Assembly (NCBI GenBank): GCA_026874595.1
Contig: CM049316.1
Location: forward strand, 28,321,339 to 28,385,338
Origin: Sipunculus nudus
Taxonomy: Eukaryota > Annelida > Sipuncula > Golfingiida > Sipunculidae
DNA length: 64,000 nucleotides
Reading direction: 5' to 3'
The notes under the pieces are model-generated. The model was not told where the DNA came from, searched no databases, and worked only from the letters and a program-made list of their open reading frames with translations. How positions within the stretch are numbered: the first letter of the stretch is position 1; every line of letters begins with the position of its first letter. Below, piece by piece: positions 1-10,463 of the stretch. The position numbers were made by a program, and so were the translations under genes.

Positions 1-372
1 GCTAGTTTATACGAACGATATTCACTGCACTCCCAGCCACGCGGTCTCCCTGCTTCCAACCATTTTATTCGTGCGAATCTCATCACGTCATGTTTACGTT
101 TAGCTAAGGATTTCCAGTACTTTTTAAATTTTCGGGACGGTATCTATAGTGCAGTTCGTACTCACATGTAAACAATTTGTTAAGTTTTTGTAATAATCTT
201 CCAAAGTAGCTTCGTTACAATTAGCTTTATCCGGTCTGGAAAGCTTGTTTAGATTAGCTTGTAGCACACTGGTGTAACTATATTTCTTATTTGAACGGGT
301 ATTAAGGTGTGACTTCGGATAACACAGGGGCAATAAAACTCTGGGGATGTGTGAATTTGGGCACTGAACCAT
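1..372 (-). pseudogene. Degenerate LINE (non-LTR retrotransposon) fragment, runs off left edge
   Basis: The minus strand encodes an 82-residue frame (124-372) and then, after a frame change near position 145, a frame reading FKKYWKSLAKRKH followed by KWLEAGRPRG and EYRSYK. This pattern (aromatic-rich KxYW, then basic residues, then W..AGRPR and Y..YK) is typical of the linker between the endonuclease and reverse transcriptase domains of animal LINEs. No RT catalytic motif lies in the window, so the clade cannot be named. The frame break and lack of a start show it is a dead copy. The family call rests on recalled motif style, not on a search. Confidence 0.5.
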
Positions 373-457
373 ATGACCGATAGCAGTTATGTAGGCTACA
401 GCATGGCTCCTGTGGACTGGTCACATATATAGCATCTACGTTGGCACAAGCATAAAG

Positions 458-857
458 CAGGGCTGAAACGAGTACAAAATTTTGGACTCGAGTACCCGAT
501 AGGCATTACCCGACTCGGACTCGAGTACTCGTTACCATGGCAACGCTGTGAAGATAAAACGAACATCTGTTTACCGATGCAAAATATGCATAAATTTGAC
601 TTAGTGACGGCTTAACTTTATCGCAACGAAGGAATAGATATATGTCATAACAAGACCTCGAATAATTTGACTAGCATATGTTTAGAGCCCTACGCCAGGC
701 TACGACACTGGATAAATAATCCTACAGACTTTCCTAAAATTTGCAGTAATATACATATATGCATGTACATACAAGAGTACTCGAGTCCAAATCTTGGACT
801 CGAGTACTCGGTAAGTATTACCCGGACTCGAGTACTCGGGTACTCCTTTCAGCCCTA
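458..857. mobile_element. Non-autonomous hAT-type MITE with 8-bp target site duplication
   Basis: The element starts CAGGGCTGAAACGAGTAC and ends with the inverse of TAGGGCTGAAAGGAGTAC. It is flanked on both sides by the identical octamer GCATAAAG (450-457 and 858-865), a perfect 8-bp target duplication as expected for hAT transposases. Inside, the 5' and 3' ends repeat the motif TGGACTCGAGTAC several times in both orientations. It has no coding capacity: the 63-residue frame inside is chance. The perfect TSD suggests a fairly recent insertion. Confidence 0.85.
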
Positions 858-1217
858 GCATAAAGCTAACGACTAATTCAAATAAAGATCTATATTTAAT
901 TTAAATGATGAACTAAATGAAAAGGTGCATGTTGGCGCGATTGCTGAACTGGGAAGAGTGGAATGATTGAGAGGCACTGACATATAGCCCTATAGCTATG
1001 TCTAACCAAATTAATTTTATACCGGGATTGTAACAAATCGACGGGAACCAAATAATGGACATCCTGCATTATGAATCTCAATGGAATATCACTTCCAGGA
1101 GAAATATGAAGGCATAATGATATATTTGAGTTGGTGCTTTGATACTGTTTAGTTCGAGTTCTGTGCAAATGGCCATTAAAATTTTGGTAATGGTAAAGTT
1201 TAGGGTGTTCTATAAAA

Positions 1218-1220
<3 letters not shown>

Positions 1221-1306
<86 letters not shown>
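1221..1306. repeat. (AT)n microsatellite
   Basis: About 43 uninterrupted AT dinucleotides. Confidence 0.98.
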
Positions 1307-1309
<3 letters not shown>

Positions 1310-1503
1310 GATATTTCACGAAGATTATAAACAAAAGTATAATATTCTTAAATATAGAGCGAGGGGACGTATAATTTTTAGAAAAATATGGGTCATATAA
1401 TGAAAGGTGGTCTTGTTTAAGAGTCATTGTGGCTTAAAAGTCGACTTTTTTGGCTATTTTTTTTATCTTCTGCCATGACGTTATGCATGAAGTTCATGAC
1501 GTC

Positions 1504-1755
1504 GTCAGGAAAACAAGCTATATTTAAGCAATTTAAGTCATTGTATATAAAATATAGTGATTTTTAAATTATATATGCCCCATTCTAATATAATTATACA
1601 TTTCTTCTTATTATAGAACCACACGACTTTGGAAATAATGCGTAAACAATTGGTAAAATAGTCCTTTTATTAAAACCTCCTAATAAGGTGTTTAATAACC
1701 AATATATTTTAAATATAATGACATAAATTGCTCAAATATAGCTTGTTTTCCTGAC
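1504..1755. repeat. Inverted repeat / fold-back MITE
   Basis: The arm 1504-1556 (starting GTCAGGAAAACAAGCTATAT) is repeated in inverse orientation at 1702-1755 with about four mismatches in 53 bases; similarity decays toward the centre. The spacer is about 145 bp and AT-rich. This looks like a short palindromic MITE. No clear target duplication was seen. A second, shorter palindromic stretch containing GACGT lies just outside the left arm (about 1478-1503). Confidence 0.7.
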
Positions 1756-3654
1756 TCCATGCTAACAGTTGGGGTTCCCAATTATGGATTATGAACATTC
1801 TTTAACATTTTCCTTCATATCACTCGAATTTTAATAAAATAAAATACACTTTATGTCATGTTGTAACTAGAAAACGAAGCTTCATAAGACACGTGCTAAT
1901 TTGGATTCTCAAACTTTGCCGCTTCTTATTCTTGACGTCACATGGTCGCTACGAGCGAAAACGGTAAAATATGACGGAAACAAAAATGTAGAAAATAACT
2001 ATATACATAAGCAATAAAGTCAATTTACCAGTCTAATTACATCCATAACATTGTTCTAATGATTATTTTAGATAAAATAAGTAATATACAACCACAGCAA
2101 CCACTATTTATCGATTTTTTCATAGTTGATGTCGCACCTTATTGTTACGAAAGGCGTGATATTTTACTGCAGTAGTGTTTTCTTCCGGTGTTTGGCTCAC
2201 GTCGGTGTCAGTTACAGTCTTTTTTAGTTCAATACTTCACAACGGCACCAAAAGGCTAATATAGTCAGTGACAGACGGCGTGTATCAGGCTGATACTGTA
2301 AGGATCATCCCAGCTCCTCCTCACACATATGTAGGTATCAATACATGGTGTAGTCATATTAGAAATGAAAGTTATAAAATAAAAGAATAATTCTATTTAT
2401 TACAAAAAGATTACAGAAAAGTGACATGTCGAGACGTACTGTGAAAAATGTTATTGAGACAACGGCTATTTTTTTTATATTTTGATTAACTTAAGTTTTT
2501 TACAGGTGTTTATACAGGGGTACATACTGCATGTGTACCAGTATAAGAGATATATAATTAGTACAGGCTCTACGCTTCTGTGGTCCCTCCTAATGCTTCG
2601 TTTCCCTCCGCTGAAAGAGCCCTAGGAAGAGATGTTTGAAAACTGGAGCCATGCCACTGGACAATAAAACAATAATATCCGGGCTAAAATGTGTAATATA
2701 TAAGAATACAAACATATTTGTATCATATTGTAACATAACATACCACTTTAAAATTTTTAAGTCCCTTATACAGTTGAATCCGGTAGGTCTCCATCTCAAG
2801 CGGTAAAAACAAACATGTCTGAAAATTTCTTACCTGTTAGCAACCTCAAGCGCAGAGTCAAGGTATGGTATGTTTATCTTTGATATTCGTGATAAAGCTT
2901 CTGTACGGACAACGATGCATCACACGCACCCCCTGGTGATTGTCCCAACTCTAGGGACAAATGTCAGGTCCAGGGAAGGTGAAATTTTAAAGTGAGTACA
3001 GTTAAGGCACTAAAGCAGGAATTACAACAACATTTTTTGTTCAGGCCTATTAATTAACATTTTTACCCCCAAATGCTTAAGTTTCCCTGTTATACACACA
3101 ATATTTGATTTTATAGGAATTTTTTTCAGGTACAGGATTTAGGTTCTCCAATATATTAACTTGAAGCTTCATTAGCGGCAGGGTATCCATGGAATGGATA
3201 CATATGCCGCATTTGATGTGCAGTATACAGGCTCAAGCAAAGCTGACATACAATCATTAATCACCATATTCTCAAACCTCAGAAGCATGCACTTCACTGC
3301 TTTTATTAAATAATAGGTCACATGACACTAACACTTTGTTACCACTTCATGGACACCAGCCTGGACAACTCTCATACATAGGCCACAGGCTCACAAAGAA
3401 AGGCCTGATAGGGGCTGGCACAGTGACCTATGCACATAGCCTTAGGGGCCGGGCAGTGTGTTGTCAGTCAAAATGAATTGTAACAACATTGGCCCATCAC
3501 GGTCCTTGCTAGGCTGTTATCTGATTTCCTACTAATTACTCCCTACAGTACTCCGAAATACTGTCATTATAATCTGTATTACATTTAAATGCATATCTGT
3601 TATTGTAATACTCCCTAAGTATTTATTTCCTCTCTTATTCAGCACTGAGACATC
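1756..3654. other. Intergenic DNA upstream of CFAP418
   Basis: No gene or recognisable element was found. The CFAP418 start codon is preceded at 3641-3642 by a pyrimidine-rich stretch ending in AG, so an upstream non-coding first exon may be spliced just before the ATG. The core promoter was not located. Confidence 0.5.
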
Positions 3655-6600
3655 ATGGCTGATGATATAGATGACCTTCTGGATGAGGTAGAAAGCAAAT
3701 ACTGTGATCCTGCGAAGAAAGCAGCACCAGTAAAAAAACCTGCAATTATTAACACTCAGCACAGAACAAGGTACTCTCTGAAACAACAATATGGCCTGGC
3801 CGCCTCTTTCATTAGCCCTTGGCAAAGGGAAGGTTTTTGTTTTCACTTGATTTTTGTGTGTGTATCTGCAAGATATCTGAAGAAAGGTAACACAAATGTT
3901 ATTGAAATTTTACATATGGGATGGTATTGTGAAAATCTCGAAGTGAGTAACTTTTGGAGTGAACACAGCATAAATTACTCTATGATGAACATTTTATGGG
4001 GGGGGGGGGTTATAGCATATTTGTTTACACCAAGGGGTAGCATGTGCCCATATGGCCTTCTTGGAGTGTGAGTCGAGACATCACAGATGACAGTGCCATT
4101 TCCCTGAAAGGTGTCAGTAACTCAGCATACAGCATTGTGTTTTTAGTCAAGGGCAGCAGTATCACAATGCCAAGGGGTGTTCTTTTAAATATTTACAATT
4201 ATAATGAAATATTTCTCAAGAATAAAACAGGTTTAATTAATATTCCAAGGCATTACCTTTGAACAATATCTTCCACTCAGGGTTGCACCCCCATATCAGA
4301 CGTTCTTTTTGAAATCTATAATTGTATTGCTGAATATATCTTGAATTAAATAAAATTTGTATATTTAAGGCATTACTGCTAACACTGTTGTTCCAAGCAG
4401 TCTGATAAAATAATAAGTAATTGGGATTATTTTATATCAGATAGTTTAATGTTTTCAGGAATATTATTTTAAGAGATATGCTTATGATAATTACACTTTT
4501 GACTTGTAAATTTTTAAGTTAATAGATAAATTGTAAATTCATTAATAATTTAATATAAGACAACAAAGATTGAAGATGTGTTGGAATGAGAGGATATAAA
4601 ATTGTTGGCATTAAATAAAAATTAATGATGGACTGAATTTTTGTATATATGATGTATTCTTAATTATTAATATGATTATTTAACATTTCAGGAATAAAGG
4701 GGAAGATGATTTGAATGCTATTATAGATGATATTATAGATACACCAGAACCAGTGGTAAGTTATACATATTTAACTAACTCACTGGTATATGGTATAAGC
4801 CTTCATTTCACCAATGCCAAGTGTCAAGAACTCAATTTACTGAAATAATACAAAACATCTTATGAAAATTTAAGTATAACTGATTAAGATATAATTTTCA
4901 AACTGACAAGCCAGCTTAGAAGCAAAATTTCTGTGAAAACAAACCTTGCAATACTTGCACTTTTTTAAATAGCTGGTGGTGGTTGGCCAGTATCTAGCAC
5001 CTGTGAAGGAATTCCCTATACAATCTTTTTTATGTATTTTAAGGACAGGTCATCAAAACTTAGAATTCAGCCTCAACAACCTCTTTTTATAGCCAACCTC
5101 AGTCCAGAATCCACCACAAATGCATTTTTGAAGGAAAATAATAAATGAGTAAATATGCATACACACCAGAGTTGAATAGAAATGAATATTAAATACAATA
5201 TTTATTGATTGAATGGTATCTCATGAAGCCAGGAATACCAAACCTGCTAAGTTTGACACAGCTTTTTAAAATGTCTTTCCTAATAATCTAAAAGTTCCCT
5301 GACTTTTGTTGGTAAACCCTGACTTTTTTGTTGACCTTTATTCCTTACTGCTTGCAACAATGCTGATCAGTGTCTCAGTATGACATTTCTGTACTTTTAG
5401 CCAAAATTTAATCCCGGTGTACCATCAGTTTCGGGGCCAACACAGTCATCTGTAGGTGCAAAAGGAACAAGCAAGTATGTCTTTTGTAGCCTTGTTACCT
5501 GTACATTTTTATTGCTTACTGTTCTGGTTCATATATTATTACATTTTATTACTTTGCAGCAATTTGGCTTTTGTATATGAGAATTATTAAATACAGAAAG
5601 TCTTTCATTGTTCATAAGTGAATTTGTTGCTTCACTCATTTGATGATGGGGATATATTTTTCACATTTGATATTCATGAATATGTCTGTATTTTCATCTA
5701 TTTGGCTCAATTTCTGAAGGTATTTTAATGGAATGTTCAATTTATTTTTTGTCTCTATTGAAAACATGTGTTAGAAATTGGTAATTGTCACTGGCACATC
5801 ATAGAAGAGCATGTAAAAGATGTTCTGATTGACAGGTTTTAGGTTTTCTTGTATGCCTGAAATATTAACCATTGTAGAACTGCCCAAAACTGTTGCTTAT
5901 ACTGCCCTAGTGACTGATGTGTTTATCTGGGATGTGACCCAGGCGAATGAGTTAATTCTTTTCATTTCAGATGTTATCCAGTGTATTTAGGAGGTAGCAG
6001 TTGTGAAAATGGAAAAGCTACATCAATGAATAAAAGGTAAAAGCAAAGCCTGATATACTGATGGTTTATTGATAATCAGACATGTCAGACTTGGTCAGTG
6101 AAGTCAATTTTCTGGAATCAGCTACTGTTAGAGTAAATACGGAGAAATAGGTTTAGGATTTATATCAAAGATGTAGAGATATAAAGTCTGTGCTATAAAA
6201 TGAATTTTTTTAATAAATTATTATAAAAATTATAAAGTTATTCTTAAAAATATTGTTAAAGATATTATAAGACCATTTTGAATAGAGTTGACAAAAACTT
6301 ATCTATTAATATAGCATTACTATCATATTGATACAGGCTTTGCTTTAAAAAAAAATGATAAAATCACTTTGTGATACTTAATGAAAGCAAGCAGTTTTCT
6401 GTGCTTCATCAAAACTATGAATATAGTTACTATGGATATTCTTATGCACAACCACCAGCATACATCTGAGTAGTGACAGTTTCGCTCACTCGACATCATT
6501 AGACTGTCAGACTGCTACTGCTCGCAGTCTGAAGAAGTCTGGGGACAAGAATGGACCAAACTCACTACAAGTTATCAAGTGGCTCAACCTTCTGCCAGAG

Positions 6601-9451
6601 GTAGTTTCAACAAAACACTAGATATTTCTTGGCACCGCAGGTGCCATAGTATCCCCAGACAATTAACCCCCCTCCCCTCCTCCCAGCCACGAAGAATAGG
6701 AACCCATCTTGAACTCAGATGCAGAGACTGACACTAGGCAAGCCACCATGGTTTCTTAAAAGGATGGGCATATTTAAGGTAAAGGTGACTCTCATAGGAG
6801 AGGTCATGATCCAAATTGAAATATATCTCATTCCGTAACCCATATCTGTATACATAATATGAAAGAAATCTGTCCATTAGTTTTCAACTTATCATGCTCA
6901 CAGTGCTGCGAAGTGGCAATGGTGGGGTATTACAAGGTGCGAGAGCAAGAAAACAACACAAGGTGGTGCCACCTGTATTCTGCAGAAGAGAAAAAAATAT
7001 ATATATGCATGACATGAAAGAAATCTGTCCTTTTAGTTTTCAATTTATCATGCTAACAGGGCTGTCAAGTGGAAATGGTGGGGTATTAACAGTTGCAAAA
7101 GCAAGAAGACAACACAAGGTGGCGCCACCTGTATTTTGAAAAAGAGAAAAACAATCTAAGATTTAAAAAAAAAATTTAAATTTAAATTAAAAATTTTTTT
7201 TTTTAACTTCAATATATATATATGAATGATATGAAAGAAATCTGTCATTAAGTTTTCAATTTTACATGCTAACAGTGCTGTCAAGTGGCAACGGTGGGCT
7301 ATCAACAGGCTCAAAAGCAAGAAAACAACACAAGGTGGCACAACCTGTATTAGCATATTTGCTGCTGTGACCTTGAAAAAATGCATCAAGGTCATCCATG
7401 TTCGAACTTGAGCTAGCTGTTGATAAGATGCATCAAACCTGTGGGTTTGGTGACTGTACCTCAAATTCTTACAAAGTAATTGCGTTAACGTCATTTTATC
7501 AAGAAAACGACAAAAGGTGGCGCCACCTGTCTTCTGCAAAAGACTAAGCTATCTGATATCTTCTGTCAATTTGATTTTTGGATCATTCCATATATCCCTT
7601 ACTGAGATATTAAAGATTTTGTGTGAATTACACCAAATATGGGAATATTCAAGGTCAAGGCCACTCTCATAGGAAAGGTCATGGCCCCCAATTTAAATAA
7701 ACATCATCCCATAACCCATATCTATGTATATGCATAATATAAAAGAAATCTATCCATTAGTTTTTGACCTGTAATGCTCACAGTATTGTCAAGTGGCAAT
7801 TTTGGGGTATTAAAAGACACAAAAACAAGTAAAGAATAATAGGTGGCGCCACCAGTTTCTGGAACATGACAACCCTATCCATGATCTTCGATCAACTTGA
7901 TTTTGGGATCAATCCATGCAAGATTTCTTGAGGTATTTAAGAATTTGTGTGATTTTCCCCAAATTTGGACCTATTCAAGGTCAAGGAAACTCCCCTAGTG
8001 AAAGTCCTGACCTCATTTTAAATAGGTGTTGTCCTCTCACCCATATCTATACATATACCAAGTTTGGTAAAGATCTGTGAAATATTTTTCGAGTTATCGC
8101 GCCAACAAGATTTATATGCGGGGGCGGCGGGGGGACTGTTATGAAAACATAGTATCCCCCGACTTTGTCTCTGGATACAATGATCCTCTTCCTGTTATGC
8201 ATTGTGGGACAGCCGGGACTACTTATTTCAACTGCCAAACTTAAAAAATAAAAATTTGTTATATTTCAAGGAAACATCTTCTGTGTAAATTTAACAAGTG
8301 TATGCTTACAAAATATTACCTGTTTCTTGAATTCCTTACCTCAAAAATACACCAATGTTGATGTTATTTACCCTGAAACAATTCAAATCAAACATATTTG
8401 AATGGACTACATTAACCTGTTCACTACATTTATACCTACACCGCTGGTGTATGTACCTACCACAGTGCATTATGGAGGTCAAATTGTGATGTATATAAAC
8501 CCTAAACAACAGTTATACTTTTGTGAGTCTGAGTCTGCGCAGTTTAGCAAGTGACTGTGCATATGAATGTTCATAGTATGTATTTTACTTCACCAGGTTT
8601 ATGCAACTACTTAGAGCTATGAATGATGTTGTTTATGTTTTTGACAGATCCTGCGATAAACTAAGATGTACTGACTGTGACTTCAAGGTTTCTGCGTTTG
8701 ATAATTTTCACTGGCACTCATCAACAGACTACCTCTTCCTTAGAAACAATGTACCAGACTTTCCTAAATTACGTGCAAAATTAATACCAAAAAAAGGTAA
8801 GTTCTGTATCCTCCTCTTAGTGATATATTGGCAATTATTGAATATTCCAGCAATGATTATCTTAGGCTCAGTCAAGACATATTTCACTGGCTCTGACAAG
8901 AATTGATTAAATTAAAAAAAAAACCCATAAATGTTTTTAGATTAACTATAACACAAGGAAAGCATGCAGGAATTAAAAGTACCAATTTTCCATGGGTACT
9001 ACTGAAGTGAAAGAAAAGTTTCTGTGGATGCCCACATGTTGGTGTAAAGAAGGTGAATACAGTAAAATCTTGCCTAATGAGCACCTCCATTTAGCTGCCA
9101 CCTCAGAATAATGATCACTTGTTCATGGTCCTGATTCGTTTTTGCTCTTTATATTAGAGGACCACCTTAAAAATGCAACCACTTTATTAAGGTCTCATTG
9201 GTGGTCATAATTTCAAGGTTGTACTGTATATCATGAATACATATATAGGTGTTTAATTTTTGGTATAATCCATAGATACTGATAATAGTTATACTTATTT
9301 TTAGTGTTTCTGATAAAGCCTTTATTATTCCATATTTTTTTCAGGATACAGGGCATATGCATGCCAATGCAAATGGAAGTCCATCATAAACATAACTGAT
9401 CTACAGACAGATCCTCAACTGAACTTAAAATGGGTTTGTGGCAAGCACTGA
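3655..9451 (+). CDS. CFAP418: Cilia- and flagella-associated protein 418 (C8orf37 homologue), six coding exons
   Basis: Coding exons are 3655-3770, 4692-4755, 5401-5474, 5971-6036, 8648-8796 and 9345-9451. All junctions are GT/AG and the phases agree, giving 191 aa; the human protein has 207. The start [17 protein letters not shown] is the family's conserved acidic N-terminus. Exon 2 gives an [11 protein letters not shown] motif, exon 4 [10 protein letters not shown], exon 5 [14 protein letters not shown] and [13 protein letters not shown], exon 6 [10 protein letters not shown] and the terminal WVCGKH. Paired cysteines (CxxC, then CQC and the final C) are retained. In vertebrates the protein acts at the ciliary base and in photoreceptor outer-segment organisation, and human mutations cause retinal dystrophy and Bardet-Biedl syndrome. 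The large fourth intron carries a Helitron-like element. A poly(A) signal follows the stop by about 190 bp. Confidence 0.95.
5535..5670 (+). repeat. Dispersed repeat, copy 1 (CFAP418 intron 3)
   Basis: This stretch resembles 9867-10008 at roughly three quarters of positions by eye. Both share GCAGCAATTTG, then a GAGTATTATTAAA-like run, then TTTGTTGCTTCA and a GATGAG/GATGAT stretch. Its class is unknown. Confidence 0.5.
6039..6347. mobile_element. TIR MITE starting a few bases after the exon 4 splice donor
   Basis: The left terminus AAAGCAAAGCCTGATA (from 6040) is matched by the inverse complement of TATCAGG-like sequence ending TACAGGCTTTGCTTT at about 6332-6347. The terminal inverted repeat is about 17 bp, the body about 310 bp and AT-rich, and there is no coding capacity. 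The CFAP418 exon 4 donor GT is at 6037-6038, so the element begins inside the donor consensus. Confidence 0.65.
6618..8175 (-). mobile_element. Non-autonomous Helitron-like element H1 in CFAP418 intron 4
   Basis: Read on the minus strand, the 3' end shows a perfect 7-bp stem hairpin (TGGCACC, loop TGC, GGTGCCA; + 6630-6646), eight bases (AGAAATAT), then CTAG followed by T. This is the Helitron 3' signature (hairpin then CTRR, inserted before T). The minus-strand 5' end is A|TCCAGAGACAAAG, that is TC after A. No target duplication is present, as expected. Inside are GGTGGCGCCACC-type palindromes at 6962, 7118, 7334, 7516 and 7842. There is no Rep/helicase coding. Confidence 0.65.
9058..9228. 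mobile_element. 171-bp TIR MITE in CFAP418 intron 5
   Basis: It begins TACAGTAAAATCTTG and ends with the inverse complement of TACAGTACAACCTTG (13 of 15 positions agree). The interior has GACCACC/GGTGGTC motifs in both orientations, so much of it can fold back. The TA at each end is compatible with a TA target duplication. It is related in its ends to the elements at 44182-44415 and 49833-49984 in SOWAH. Confidence 0.65.
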
Positions 9452-9635
9452 CAGCACAGTAGTGAAAAGTTTGGTAGCAAGAATATGAGACTGATGACCA
9501 TGGTTTCCAAGACTAAAGTTTCAGACCAGCAAGTCATTTGGAGGGACCAAGTTCAACATCATCATAACAAAAACTTACAAGAGCCCCTTGTTCTGCCTTA
9601 TATATTGTAAAATATAAACTAACAAGGATTTTAAA

Positions 9636-9641
9636 AATAAA
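9636..9641 (+). terminator. Poly(A) signal AATAAA of CFAP418
   Basis: A canonical AATAAA lies about 185 bp after the CFAP418 stop codon; no closer canonical signal was seen. Confidence 0.6.
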
Positions 9642-10463
9642 CTGTGGATAAGTATTTTGCTTATACTGTTCCAGAAATGCGCCTCATTTGGACCTAACGG
9701 GAACGAGAAGAACCTCAAACACTATTTATGCTAATTACTGATTTTTTATAGGGTAAAACATTAAAATATTTTAACCATGTGCAACACGGAATATACTTAT
9801 TCATATGTAGATGCCAGGCCAGATCCCATTCTGCTTAAAGGAACAGGAAAGGAATTTTTACAATTACTATATCATTAAATTTAATATCACTGCAGCAATT
9901 TGACATAAATATGAGTATTATTAAAGCAAGAAAGTCCTTCATTGTTTATATTTGTGAATTTGTTGCTTCAGTCATGTGATGAGAGGGAAATATTTTTTTC
10001 ACCCGACTGATTGTGTTTCATGCAAGGTGCTGTTGATTCAGTATGGTTTATTGGCCAAACCAAGGGGGGGGGGGGTGTGTCCTACATGTTTTATGTCTGT
10101 TTGTCTGTAGATCTTTCTGTCCATCTTTCTGGTTTCTGCAGCAGGCATTCACATGCCCCACTAGGTGTAACTGGCAATGCCACAGCAAAAATTGCTCTCT
10201 TAGAATAGCAGTCCAATGCTTCAGAATGCTGATATATAAAATACAATAATTTTTCCTGATAACTTTTCTGATTCCAAAGTGCTTATGAAAAAATTTTATG
10301 TTGATGTTACTGCATGCTTAACTAGATATGTTTAGCATAGGAGACAAAGCTAAGGTCATATGATAATTTCACAAGATATGGAATTAATAAAGTTCAAGGA
10401 CTAATCTCTTGAAATTATTTTAATAATTTTTTAATGTGCAGTACTAATACATGTATATTAAAA
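9642..10463. other. Intergenic DNA with dispersed repeat copy 2
   Basis: It contains copy 2 (9867-10008) of the repeat at 5535-5670 and a G tract near 10065. No gene is visible. Confidence 0.5.

Noticed and set aside
3655-4071. 138-residue frame read as a complete protein
   Set aside because: Only its first 38 residues are exon 1 of CFAP418; a GT donor at 3771 ends the exon and the rest is intron.
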